From Streptomyces rimosus (lineage in GTDB: Bacteria; Actinomycetota; Actinomycetes; Streptomycetales; Streptomycetaceae): 64,000 bases of DNA. The DNA is taken from contig NZ_CP023688.1 in assembly GCF_008704655.1 (NCBI RefSeq), positions 496,001-560,000 of the forward strand, written 5' to 3'. The notes beneath the pieces are model-generated. The model ran no database searches. It worked only from the letters and a program-made list of their open reading frames with translations, and had not been told where the DNA came from. The position numbers and the translations under genes are program-made. The first letter of the stretch is position 1. Every line of letters starts with the position of its first letter. Shown here one piece after another: positions 15,501-24,218 of the stretch.

Positions 15501-18425
15501 TCACTTGCCGTGTGTGTCGGCTGTTTTGTAGATGCTCCGGTACGCATTGCCCAGGTCGGTTATTCCTTTGACGACTTCGTCGAGGGAGGCGTTGAAGAGC
15601 CGTTCGCGTTCCGCAGGTGTGCGGGGCGGATTGCCGTTGGGCGGGGTCGTGACCGCCTGGCAGTTGCGGGCTCCGTGGCGCAACCGGCTCAGCGCGTTCG
15701 ACCATGGCTTCTGCAGGTCTTGTACGGGTACGGGGAAGTAGTCCCCGGCCTCCGCGGCCCACTTGCCCAAGGCGCCGCACAGGCGGTTGAACGTCTTCTC
15801 GTCCACATTGACCTTGCCGTTCACATTCCGTTCCTGCGCGGCGGTCCTGAGGATTTCCTTTTTGAGGGACAACGCGGCGCGGGCCACCTGCCGTACGTGC
15901 ACGGCGCCGCCGTTGTTCAGCCAGGACCAGGTCTGCCAGGAACGCAATTTGGCTGTCTCTGCTTCGTTCTTGCCCGGAGGTTTGGTTGGCTGCTTGTCCG
16001 GCGGCTGTTTGACCTGCTCGGTCGATTCCTGCTGGAGCCGGGCCGACATGGCCGGGGAAGTCGGCGTTGTGGTCGCCACAACAGTCAGGAGCACGGCGGG
16101 GGCGCCGAGCGCCAGGACCGTACCCGCTCTGAGGAGCACCGCGGCCCTGCGTACCGGCGCGACCGCCGCCGGGGCCGGGGCGGGGACATGCGCCCGTACG
16201 GAACCGCCCGCAGCCGCCCGCCGCCTCCGCACCCACCGAACAGCTCCCGCCGCCCCCACCCCCGTCAAGGCAGCGCAAGCCGAGCCGAGAACGGTGCTGA
16301 CGAGGGTGAGGAGGACGACCGCGCGGCCGACGTTCAGGCCGTTGTCGGTGTGCCACTGGCAGCGGTCGAAGACCGTGTTCAGCGGCCCGAGGCAGCCGTC
16401 GGCCGCGTACAGGAGGAACACCCCTGCGTACGCTGCCAGCTGGGTGACCTGGGCGGCGATCAGTGCCCGTGGCAACTGGTGCCGCCGGGAGAAGGCCGCC
16501 ACGAGTGCGGCGGTCAGCAGGCAGGCCGCCATGACCGCCACGATCGTCCACCACTCGTGGACGACGAGGAACGGACCGGTCCGTTCCTTGGGCGTGCCGG
16601 GCCGCTGGAAGTGGAGCATGAACGACGCCAGGGCCACGCCCGCCCAGGCCACGAGCCCGCCCGCGAGACCGGCGACCAGTGTCCGGCGCATCCGTGGACG
16701 CGCACCCGGACGGTGCAGGAGCAGCAGGACCAGCGGTACGAGCCACATCAGGATCGTCGCGGCGCCCGCCAGTTGTTCCCGGTGCAACGGCGTGATCAGC
16801 GCCAATCCCCAGGAGAGGCCCGACAGGTCCATGGTGTACTCGCGCCAGAAGCCCGGCACGGTCCTGGCGTAGTACTTGGCCAGTCCCCCGCCGCCCATGT
16901 CGCCGCCGCCCAGCGCGATGCGCCGGCCGCCCAGCTCCCACCACCACAGGCCGCTCCACAGCACCGCCGCGGTCACGGCCGCGCAGAGCACCGCGGCCGC
17001 CCGGCGCTGCATCCGCCTGGGCAGACCGAGGCACAGGCGCAGGGTCTGCGACCACCACACCGTGGGGACGGCCGCGATGAACAGGAACGCCAGCAGATAC
17101 TGCGGCTGCGGCATGAACCAGTCGACCCGGTAGCGCCCGCTTTCGACCCACTCGCCGACGAGCAGCCCGCAGCCCAGCCAGAGACCGGCGACCGCGCCGG
17201 AGCCGGTGCGCCCGACCGGTGTGCGCCGCGCCCGTATGATCGGCGCTCCCAGGACGAGGCAGATCACCGGAGCCACCAGCGCGACCGCGAGCCACAGGGA
17301 CGTACTGCCCTCGCCCAGGAAGTTGAGCGTCCCGAGCGAGCTGGTCAGCAGCGCCGCCGAGGCGCCGGTCAGGAACATCTCCAGCGGGCTGATCCGGGAG
17401 AGGCGGCCGGTGTCGACGAGTACCCGCCGGCGTTCCGCCCAGCCCGGATGGGTGCGCAGCGGTGCGGTGAGGCGGTACAGCAGAGGTACCACGGACGCGT
17501 TGCCGGGCGGCTCCGGCCGGTCCCATTTCGCGGGGTCGGCGCCCCACTCCACTGCCTGGACGTCGGCGTGGAGTTCGCGCCGCCGCAGCAGGTCGGCCCG
17601 GGCCAGGTGGACCAGTCCGGCGAGCAGCAGCCCGGACCCGGCGGATGCGAAGATCACGGTCGCGGCGTCGGGCCACCACGGTGAGTCGGTGCCGGACAGG
17701 GCGAGGACGGTGATCCAGGCGTCCATGGCGAGCGTGGGCAGCAGGGCGAGCAGGACGAAGACCCGCCACAGGGCCGTACTGGCGTAGGCGTAGTCCACGT
17801 CGCGGTGGTGCACATGGGCGAGCTCGTGGAGGACGACGGCGCGGAAGCCCTCGGGGTCGGTGCCGCGCCGGGCCAGCAGGCCCGCGTGCAGGCAGACGGT
17901 GTAGCTGCCGGTACGGCCGTAGACGGCGGCCCCGGACGTCATCCGGGCCGGATCGACGCGGAAGCGCAGGGCCGAGCGGATTCCGGTGCGCTCGTGCAGC
18001 GCGGCCAGCTCGACGTCCAGCGTGCCGTCGGCGTCGACCTCGCCGACGGCCACGGTGCGGCGCCGCCGGTCGCGTACCGCCGGCAGGAACCAGTACACCA
18101 GCGCGGCCAGGACGAACAGCGCCAGGGTCGCGAGCAGCCCCGCGTAGGGCCGTTCGGCGTGTTCGGCGAAGCACTTCGTCAGGAGCCCGCCCCGCCGCAT
18201 GGTCGCCATGAGGTTGTCCAGGTCACTGCCTCTCGGGTCGAAACCCGCGGCGTACAGGCAGCCCATGGTGCCGCGCAGCTGGGAGACGCCCTTGTCGCCG
18301 CGGTCCCGGAGGATCGACAGAAGGATGTCGAACGTGGGGACGGCGGCCGCCGTGACCATCACCATCAGCAGCGCGAAGCGCGCCCCGGTTCCGGTGAGGC
18401 TCCTGGGCGCGGTGAAGGATTTCAT
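15501..18425 (-). CDS. Large membrane M48-family metallopeptidase
   Basis: A 974-residue integral membrane protein. The zinc motif HELAH is at residues 200-204, with a likely third ligand in RRRELHADVQ near 285, as in HtpX/Ste24-type M48 peptidases. TM helices lie near residues 15-36 and 96-114, and many more are seen between about 215 and 700. The final ~230 residues are soluble, Pro/Lys-rich and of unknown function. The family is usually 250-400 residues, so the long polytopic and C-terminal extension is unusual. It overlaps the upstream gene at its start (TGATG at 18425), so the two are translationally coupled. Confidence 0.82.
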   Translation of the reverse strand: MKSFTAPRSLTGTGARFALLMVMVTAAAVPTFDILLSILRDRGDKGVSQLRGTMGCLYAAGFDPRGSDLDNLMATMRRGGLLTKCFAEHAERPYAGLLATLALFVLAALVYWFLPAVRDRRRRTVAVGEVDADGTLDVELAALHERTGIRSALRFRVDPARMTSGAAVYGRTGSYTVCLHAGLLARRGTDPEGFRAVVLHELAHVHHRDVDYAYASTALWRVFVLLALLPTLAMDAWITVLALSGTDSPWWPDAATVIFASAGSGLLLAGLVHLARADLLRRRELHADVQAVEWGADPAKWDRPEPPGNASVVPLLYRLTAPLRTHPGWAERRRVLVDTGRLSRISPLEMFLTGASAALLTSSLGTLNFLGEGSTSLWLAVALVAPVICLVLGAPIIRARRTPVGRTGSGAVAGLWLGCGLLVGEWVESGRYRVDWFMPQPQYLLAFLFIAAVPTVWWSQTLRLCLGLPRRMQRRAAAVLCAAVTAAVLWSGLWWWELGGRRIALGGGDMGGGGLAKYYARTVPGFWREYTMDLSGLSWGLALITPLHREQLAGAATILMWLVPLVLLLLHRPGARPRMRRTLVAGLAGGLVAWAGVALASFMLHFQRPGTPKERTGPFLVVHEWWTIVAVMAACLLTAALVAAFSRRHQLPRALIAAQVTQLAAYAGVFLLYAADGCLGPLNTVFDRCQWHTDNGLNVGRAVVLLTLVSTVLGSACAALTGVGAAGAVRWVRRRRAAAGGSVRAHVPAPAPAAVAPVRRAAVLLRAGTVLALGAPAVLLTVVATTTPTSPAMSARLQQESTEQVKQPPDKQPTKPPGKNEAETAKLRSWQTWSWLNNGGAVHVRQVARAALSLKKEILRTAAQERNVNGKVNVDEKTFNRLCGALGKWAAEAGDYFPVPVQDLQKPWSNALSRLRHGARNCQAVTTPPNGNPPRTPAERERLFNASLDEVVKGITDLGNAYRSIYKTADTHGK

Positions 18426-19021
18426 CAGACGCCGGGCGGCCTGAGGGGGGCCGGAGCAGAGGGTGTGTCAGGGGCAGGGGGCTCGTCCCGGGCAGGAGGA
18501 GCGCCGGGGGCAGGGAGTGCATCCGGGGCAGGGGGCGCGTCGGGGCCGTCGGTGACCGCCGGCTGTTCCCCGCCGGCCGTGGCGATCCGCGCCACGACGC
18601 CGTCCGCGAGGGCCTCCGCCTCCCGGAGGTCGATGCCGCGCTCCGCCGCTCGCTCCAGGATGTGCCGCCGTACGAGCGCCAGCTCGGCGGGGTCCAGCCC
18701 GGTCAGTACCCGGTCGGGAGCGGCCGGAGTCCGTGTCCGGCGGAACAGTCTGCGCATCCCGGCCCGGCCGCGCGCCGTCACGCTCTCCATGGCCGCGTCG
18801 ACGGTACGGCGGGCCGCCTGGTCGAGAACCAGCCAGACCACGGGCGTGACCAGCGCGGTCAGTTCCGCGTACCCGAAGCCGAGCGGTTCCCGTCGCCGTC
18901 CCCGGCCGGTGAGGGTGCGGATCACCCGGTCGTCGTCCAGCCTCCGCAGGCTGTCGACGAGCGGCAGCTCGTGCGCCGCGTGCTCCGCCACCACTTCGCG
19001 CACCAGATCACGTACGTACAC
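18425..19021 (-). CDS. Conserved hypothetical protein coupled to the M48 peptidase
   Basis: A 198-residue protein from GTG 19021, with GGGGG about ten bases upstream. The first ~150 residues are charged and helical; one segment (AELTALVTPVVWLVLD) is hydrophobic. The C-terminal ~40 residues are an Ala/Pro-rich low-complexity tail with APPAPD-type repeats. No family recognised. Overlap with the peptidase start suggests a partner or regulator of the peptidase. Confidence 0.6.
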   Translation of the reverse strand: MYVRDLVREVVAEHAAHELPLVDSLRRLDDDRVIRTLTGRGRRREPLGFGYAELTALVTPVVWLVLDQAARRTVDAAMESVTARGRAGMRRLFRRTRTPAAPDRVLTGLDPAELALVRRHILERAAERGIDLREAEALADGVVARIATAGGEQPAVTDGPDAPPAPDALPAPGAPPARDEPPAPDTPSAPAPLRPPGV

Positions 19022-19201
19022 GGTGATCAACCCCCGATACCCAGCAGCCAGTTGAGACCATTGGAGCAGCACTTCGCCACAGGGGAAACAGTGGTGAAGG
19101 CATTCATGGGCCGGGGCGCTGCCAGGGGCGATGATGGACGCCCGGCCCGCACGATCGGGCACTCCCGGCACCGGATCAGCCTGTCAGCTAGGAGGCACGG
19201 C

Positions 19202-20542
19202 ATGGGTACGCACATTCCTGGACCCGAACCCCGGCCGGACGGCGGGGTGGATGCTGTCGCGGCGGCGGGTGGGCTGCACCGGTATCAGTTGTGGCTGCAT
19301 GCCGAGTACGGGCCCGTGGTGCGGTTCCAGCTGCCGGGGGCGGAGACGGCCGTTTCGGTGGCGGATCCGGTGCTGCTGGAGGCCACGGCGCACATCGACA
19401 AGCGGCCGGAGCGGTTGTTCGAGTTTCTGGCACCGCTGTGCGAGGCGGGCAATCTGCAGGTGTTGCCGGCCGAGGAGCACACCCCGTGGCGTCGGGTGCT
19501 GTTGTCGGTGCTGGCCGGGCGGCCGTCGCACGAACGGCACTTCGAGCGGTTCACCGAGCTGACGACGTCCCTCGCGGACCGGTGGGCCGGGCAGGGCGAA
19601 CAGGAACCGGTCGCGTTGCAGAAGGAACTGACCGCACTGTCGTTGCGGATGATCGGTGCGTACGCGCTGGGGGGCGACGCGGCGGATCCGGAGAAGGTCA
19701 TCGCGGCCTTCGAGGAGGTGCTCACCGAGTATCTGGGGCGGCTCTACCAGGTGCCCGTGCCGGGTACGGAGGAGGAGCGCGCCCGGCGGGCGGAGCAGGC
19801 CCTCGCGTATCTGCGGGCGACCGTCGACCGGGTGCTGACGGCGCACCGCCCTGACAGCCGTACGGACCGGAGCGATCTGATCGGGGCCCTCGTGGCGGCC
19901 GGTGAGGACCCGGCGCGGATCCGTGACACGGTGATGGTGGCGATGCTGGCCGCGCACCACACGACGGGCGTGGCCGTGTCGTGGACCCTGCACCTGCTGG
20001 GACGCCACCCCGAGGTGGCCGAACGCGTCGCCGGGGAGCTGGACCGCGTGCTCGGCGACCGTGCGGTGCCCGGGTACGCCGATCTGCGGCGCCTGACGTA
20101 TCTGGACATGGTCCTGAAGGAGTCGATGCGGCTGTTCCCGCCCGGTCCGTACGGTGCACGGGAGACGACCGAGGCGCTGGTCCTGGGCGCGTACGAGGTT
20201 CCGGCCGGGACGGTGATCTTCTATCCGTTCTGGGCCGTCCATCTGAACCCCGATCACTGGCCCGAGCCCGAGAGGTTCGTGCCCGAGCGGTTCCTTCCGG
20301 AAGAGGTGGCCAAGCGTCCGAGGCTGGCGTACATCCCGTTCGGCCTCGGGCCGCGCAGCTGTGAGGGCGCCGGTCTGGCCACGGTCGAGGCGCAACTGGT
20401 CCTGGCCGTACTGCTCAAGCGCTTCCGGTTCCGGCCTGTGCCAGGGCATGAGGTGACGCCGATCGAGCGGTTCGTGCTGTGGGCGGCCGATGACATCCGG
20501 ATGTTCGTGAGTCGGCGGGAGGTGGGGGCGGGGAGCCCGTGA
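19202..20542 (+). CDS. Cytochrome P450
   Basis: A 446-residue P450 from ATG 19202 with AGGAGG upstream. Seen: the I-helix AAHHTTGVAVSW (near residue 255), the ExxR pair in KESMRLFPP (near 308) and the haem loop PFGLGPRSCEGAG with ligand Cys near 390. Its length and the meander resemble the CYP4/CYP102-like bacterial group more than short CYP105 enzymes. It stands alone, next to the siderophore operon but converging on it. No ferredoxin gene is nearby. Substrate unknown; a role in siderophore tailoring is not supported by operon structure. Confidence 0.9.
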   Translation: MGTHIPGPEPRPDGGVDAVAAAGGLHRYQLWLHAEYGPVVRFQLPGAETAVSVADPVLLEATAHIDKRPERLFEFLAPLCEAGNLQVLPAEEHTPWRRVLLSVLAGRPSHERHFERFTELTTSLADRWAGQGEQEPVALQKELTALSLRMIGAYALGGDAADPEKVIAAFEEVLTEYLGRLYQVPVPGTEEERARRAEQALAYLRATVDRVLTAHRPDSRTDRSDLIGALVAAGEDPARIRDTVMVAMLAAHHTTGVAVSWTLHLLGRHPEVAERVAGELDRVLGDRAVPGYADLRRLTYLDMVLKESMRLFPPGPYGARETTEALVLGAYEVPAGTVIFYPFWAVHLNPDHWPEPERFVPERFLPEEVAKRPRLAYIPFGLGPRSCEGAGLATVEAQLVLAVLLKRFRFRPVPGHEVTPIERFVLWAADDIRMFVSRREVGAGSP

Positions 20543-20561
20543 GTCCGCGGTCCCCGCCCCC
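20524..20561. terminator. Bidirectional terminator between P450 and siderophore-binding protein
   Basis: Inverted repeat GGGGGCGGGGA (20524-20534) and TCCCCGCCCCC (20551-20561) with a 16-base loop. It overlaps the P450 stop and lies just before the stop of the convergent lipoprotein gene. Confidence 0.5.
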
Positions 20562-20568
20562 GCCCGGC

Positions 20569-21540
20569 TCAGCTCTTCTTCGTCAGCGCCTTCTCGACGT
20601 CCGTGAGAACCGCCTGCGCGGCGAGCGGGCCGCCCGAGCTGTTCCACGCGGAGCCGTCGATCACCACGACGTGATGCTTCTCGACGGCCTTGAGCTTGGT
20701 GAAGTTCGGTACGGCGGTGGCCTCCTCAAGAGCCTTGTCGCCCGCGGCACGGTCGCCGAGCGCGCCGATGAAGAGCCAGTCGCCGTCGATGGTGTCCAGG
20801 CGCTCCAGGCTCACCGGTTCGCTGTGGCCGGAGCTCTCGCCCTGCTGCCCCTGGGGCCGCTTGAGGCCGAGGGCGGCGAGGGTGTCGCCGACGTGTCCCT
20901 TGCCCTTGCCGACGATCGAGGGCGCGCCGTTCTGCCAGCGGATGACGCTGGTGACCGCTCCGGCGTTGGGCCCGAGGCCGTCCTTCACGGTCTTCAGGCG
21001 GCTGTCGAAGGAGGTGAGCCACTTCGCGCCGTCCGCCTTCCTGCCGAGGGCGTCGGCGGTCGCGGTGAAGGCGTCCCGCCAGGGGGCGTTCAGTTTGGCG
21101 GTGAGCACGGTGGGGGCGATGCGGCGGAGCTTGTCCTGTACGCGCTTGGCGCCCACCGTCTCGTCGAGCAGGATCAAATCCGGCCGCAGGGCGGCGAGCT
21201 TGTCCAGGTCGGGTTCGGCGGTGTTGGCGACGATCTCGGCGGACCCGGCCTTGGGGGCGAGGTAGCCGGAGACGCCGGACTGGCCGCGGCCGCTGGTGGC
21301 GCCGATCGGCCGGGTGCCGAGAGCGAGCGCGGCGTCGAGGGTGGGCTCGCTGAGCGTGACCACTTTCTGGGGGGCGGCGGGCACCTTCACCTTCTCGCCG
21401 TTGGCGTCGGTGACGGTACGGGTGCCGGAGCCGCCCGCCTTGCCGTCGGCGCCGTCCTTGCCGCCGTCCCCGCAGCCGGCGAGGGTCAGGGCGCCGGCGA
21501 GGGCGACGGCGAGCAGGGCGGCGGGTCGGCGGTAACGCAT
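20569..21540 (-). CDS. Siderophore-binding lipoprotein (FepB/FhuD-like)
   Basis: A 323-residue ABC substrate-binding protein. It has a lipoprotein signal with lipobox LAGC (Cys near residue 23), then a Gly/Lys-rich linker and the TroA/FepB-type fold (TVTDANGEKVKVPAAPQKVV, LRPDLILLDE). It should present a ferric siderophore to a FecCD permease. It is the last gene of the leftward glycosyltransferase-esterase-lipoprotein operon, 36 bp after the esterase stop, and so under the 24196 iron box. A paralogue lies at 47221-48198. Confidence 0.9.
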   Translation of the reverse strand: MRYRRPAALLAVALAGALTLAGCGDGGKDGADGKAGGSGTRTVTDANGEKVKVPAAPQKVVTLSEPTLDAALALGTRPIGATSGRGQSGVSGYLAPKAGSAEIVANTAEPDLDKLAALRPDLILLDETVGAKRVQDKLRRIAPTVLTAKLNAPWRDAFTATADALGRKADGAKWLTSFDSRLKTVKDGLGPNAGAVTSVIRWQNGAPSIVGKGKGHVGDTLAALGLKRPQGQQGESSGHSEPVSLERLDTIDGDWLFIGALGDRAAGDKALEEATAVPNFTKLKAVEKHHVVVIDGSAWNSSGGPLAAQAVLTDVEKALTKKS

Positions 21541-21576
21541 CGGTGGTGCTCCTTGGGGGTGCGGGAGGGGTGTGGG

Positions 21577-22914
21577 TCAGGAAGGTCTGACAGGAGAAGG
21601 GGGGTCGCTGGGTGGGGCTTCCGGTCCGAGCAGGGCGATCAGGCCCTGGGCCAGGGCGATGGTCCAGCAGGCATAGTCGTGCCCGCCGTTGAAGTCGGCG
21701 CCGGTGACGGTGTGGCCGCCGGCGCGGAGCGTGTGGCGCAGGTCACGGGTTTGTTCGAGCATGCCCCACTCGTGGAGCCCCACGTCCAGGTGCAGCCGTA
21801 GCGCACGCGGCGCCCCCTCGGCGTAGCGGCGGGTGATCCACGCCGTCTCCCCGGCCTGCTCGCCCGGCGGGTGCCACCACAGGGAGGCGGACTGGGCCAG
21901 GACGTTGCCGAAGCGGTGCGGCGCCGCGTACCCGGCGTACAGGGCGGTGAGCCCGCCGAGGCTCTGTCCCGCGACGACCGTGCGCGCCGGGTCCGTAGCG
22001 ACCGGCAGGTGCCCGGCGGCCCAGGGCAGCAGCTCCCCGGCGAGGAAGTCGACGTACGCGGGACGGCCGCCGAACTCCCGGGCGCGGGTGGCGTTGTCGA
22101 CCGCGTGCGGGGCGAGCACCGTCAGCGGCGGGACCGTGCCGTCGGACATCAGGCCGTCGAGGATGTCTTCCAGGTGCAGCTGGCCGAACCACATGTCGCC
22201 GTCGAGGAGGACGAGGGTGTGCCCGTCGGCGCGCCCCGTTCGCGGCGCGGCCGGCTCGTACGTCCACACCTCGCGGTCCCCGCCGAGCGCCGCGCTGGGC
22301 ACCTGATGGCGCCGGACCGTACCGCGCGGCATGCCGGGTCGCGGGGGGTCGGGCCAGGGGCGGGCGGGAGCGTGCGGGAGCTCGAAGACGGAGCCGGGCG
22401 GGCCGTGCCAGCGGGTGGCGATGGTGTGCGGGTTGAGGGGGTCGCGGACGCCGGTGGCGGCCAGCCGGTCGAGGCCGCCGGGTGGCCGCCCCCCGGTGTC
22501 GGGGGCGATGCGGTACGAGCCGCGGTGGTCGGTGCGCAGGCGGTAGGTCAGGTGCCACACGTCCGTACCGGGCAGGTGCCGCATCAGGCTCGTGGTGAGG
22601 TCCGTACGGTCCATCAGCCGGTTGACCAGCACAAGCACCTGGCGGGTCGCGGGGTCGCCGCGCCACAGGAAGGTGACGGCGCGGTGCTCGGGGTCGCCGT
22701 CGAGCGGTTCGACCAGCGGGGTGCCGGTGGCCGCCGTCTCGGCCCAGAACCGGGCCAGTTCGGCGGCGTGCGCGCGGGGCGAGCCGGCCTCGGCCAGCTC
22801 GGCGGCCAGACGGGTCAGGCGCGGGCTCTCCGCGGTCTCGGCCGGGTGGGGTCGGGGCGTGCGGGGCGGGGTGGCCGGGAGGGCGGTGGGGGCGCTGCTG
22901 TTCGTACGGGTCAT
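21577..22914 (-). CDS. Enterochelin esterase-like hydrolase (Fes/IroD type)
   Basis: A 445-residue cytoplasmic esterase of the Fes/IroD family, which opens the trilactone of ferric catecholate siderophores to free iron. The N-terminal domain (residues about 45-200) carries FLWRGDPATRQVLVLVNRL and MRHLPGTDVWHLTYRLR. The catalytic domain has VLLDGDMWFGQ, the nucleophile elbow GQSLGGLTA (Ser near 317) and a C-terminal GGHDYACW with the His. Its ATG overlaps the glycosyltransferase stop (TGATG), so translation is coupled. A second, separately controlled copy is at 38128-39405. Confidence 0.9.
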   Translation of the reverse strand: MTRTNSSAPTALPATPPRTPRPHPAETAESPRLTRLAAELAEAGSPRAHAAELARFWAETAATGTPLVEPLDGDPEHRAVTFLWRGDPATRQVLVLVNRLMDRTDLTTSLMRHLPGTDVWHLTYRLRTDHRGSYRIAPDTGGRPPGGLDRLAATGVRDPLNPHTIATRWHGPPGSVFELPHAPARPWPDPPRPGMPRGTVRRHQVPSAALGGDREVWTYEPAAPRTGRADGHTLVLLDGDMWFGQLHLEDILDGLMSDGTVPPLTVLAPHAVDNATRAREFGGRPAYVDFLAGELLPWAAGHLPVATDPARTVVAGQSLGGLTALYAGYAAPHRFGNVLAQSASLWWHPPGEQAGETAWITRRYAEGAPRALRLHLDVGLHEWGMLEQTRDLRHTLRAGGHTVTGADFNGGHDYACWTIALAQGLIALLGPEAPPSDPPSPVRPS

Positions 22915-24074
22915 CAGGTCGCTCCGTGCGCCGACGCCAGTTCCACCAGCCGGTGCACCATGTCCGCCGGGCTGGGCATGGCGGCCATCTCCTCGGCCGT
23001 CTCGCGGGCGGCCGTGGCCAGCGCCTCGTCCTCCAGGAGCCGCCGGACCAGCTCGCGTCCGGGACGGTCGGGGCCAGCGAGGGCGGACGGGTCCGGCGGG
23101 ACCAGGCCGCAGCCGCGTGCCCGGACCGCCGCCGCGTTGGCCGGCCGGTCGGCGCCCTCACCGAGGACGAGCTGCGGCAGGCCGGAGTCCAGGGCGGTGA
23201 GGGTGGTGCCGGCGCCGCCGTGGTGGATGGTGGCGTCGCTGCCGGCGAGCAGCGCGCCGAGCGGTGTCCACTCCACGGGGCGTACGTTCTCGGGCAGCGG
23301 GCCGAGCCCGGAAAGGTCGGCGCCGCCGAGCGCGAGCACGAATTCGGCGTCGGTGACACGCGCGGCGTCGATGACCCACTCGATGGGCGAGACACCGTCC
23401 ACGACCGGGCGGACGGTGCCGAGGGTGACCGCGATCCGGGGGCGTTCGCGCTTGCCGAAGAGCCAGTGGGGCAGGTCGCCGCCGCCGTTGTACGGCACGT
23501 AGCGCAGGTAGCGGCGGTGCGGCTCGCCGGTGACGCTCATGCCGGGCGGGGTCACGTCGAGCCAGGCGGCGATCGGCCCGGGCCCGGCCAGGCCGTGGCG
23601 GGCGTACCCGTCGGCGAGGGCGTCGTTCATCATCGCGACGTGCCGGCCGGTGTGGCCGAAGCCGACCGCGTGCAGGACCGAGGGGATGCCGAGCGCGGCG
23701 GCCACGAGCTGGCCGGCCACGCCGTTGGGGGTGTGCACGACGAGGTGGGGCCGCCAGCTGCGGGCGATGCCGGTCATGGTGTCGGCCATCTCGTCGCTGA
23801 AGAAGGAGAATCCCTTCCCCTTGGGCGGGGCGTTCTTCTCCCCCGGGGACGGCGGCTTGCCCTGCCGGCCCTTCTCCATGGCGGCGTACAGGGCGTCGGG
23901 GTCGATGCCGGGCGCGCAGTCGACGGCGGGGAGTCCGGCCGCGGCGGCGTGGCCGACGGCCCGTCCGCAGGTGGCGACGAGGACCTCGTGGCCCGCGGCG
24001 CGGAACGCCTGGGCCAGCGGCACCATCGGGTAGAGCAGCCCGAAGAAGGGCGGCCCGGCGAACAGGACACGCAT
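22914..24074 (-). CDS. IroB-like GT1 glycosyltransferase
   Basis: A 386-residue GT-B glycosyltransferase. ATG 24074 is preferred over TTG 24080 because it gives the family start MRVLFAGPPFFGLLYPMVPL. Further segments recall enterobactin C-glucosyltransferase IroB from memory: FSFFSDEMADTM, WLDVTPPGMS, RYVPYNGGG and the donor-site HHGGAGTTLTALDSGLPQLV. IroB-type enzymes attach a sugar to catechol carbons; other GT1 enzymes of this branch make C- or O-glycosides of polyketides. It is first in the iron-box operon with an esterase and a siderophore lipoprotein, and divergent from an IroC-like exporter with rmlABDC. I infer that it glycosylates a catecholate siderophore, probably with a deoxyhexose. 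Donor and acceptor are not proven. Confidence 0.85.
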   Translation of the reverse strand: MRVLFAGPPFFGLLYPMVPLAQAFRAAGHEVLVATCGRAVGHAAAAGLPAVDCAPGIDPDALYAAMEKGRQGKPPSPGEKNAPPKGKGFSFFSDEMADTMTGIARSWRPHLVVHTPNGVAGQLVAAALGIPSVLHAVGFGHTGRHVAMMNDALADGYARHGLAGPGPIAAWLDVTPPGMSVTGEPHRRYLRYVPYNGGGDLPHWLFGKRERPRIAVTLGTVRPVVDGVSPIEWVIDAARVTDAEFVLALGGADLSGLGPLPENVRPVEWTPLGALLAGSDATIHHGGAGTTLTALDSGLPQLVLGEGADRPANAAAVRARGCGLVPPDPSALAGPDRPGRELVRRLLEDEALATAARETAEEMAAMPSPADMVHRLVELASAHGAT

Positions 24075-24195
24075 CGACAACCTGCTTTCCTCCCCGACGG
24101 GCCGTCAGGCGGCGTACGGGGTACGGGTGGCGCGGCTAGGTGGCGCGGAGCGGCGGGTGTGGGCCAGGTCACACATCCGAGGTGGCAACCCGCAC

Positions 24196-24214
24196 TAAGG
24201 TGAGCCTAAGCTAA
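24196..24214. promoter_or_regulatory. Iron box (DmdR/IdeR type) between glycosyltransferase and ABC exporter
   Basis: TAAGGTGAGCCTAAGCTAA matches the DmdR1/IdeR 19-bp iron box (TTAGGTGAGCCTAACCTAA) at 17 positions. It lies 120 bp upstream of the glycosyltransferase and four bases before the exporter GTG. A -10-like TAAGCT (24207-24212) lies inside the box, exactly six bases before that GTG, with no ribosome site. This fits a leaderless promoter blocked directly by the iron repressor. Confidence 0.85.
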
Positions 24215-24218
24215 CCAC

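Noticed and set aside
19202..20542. P450 as a siderophore tailoring enzyme
   Set aside because: It converges on the lipoprotein gene, is separated by a terminator hairpin and has no iron box.
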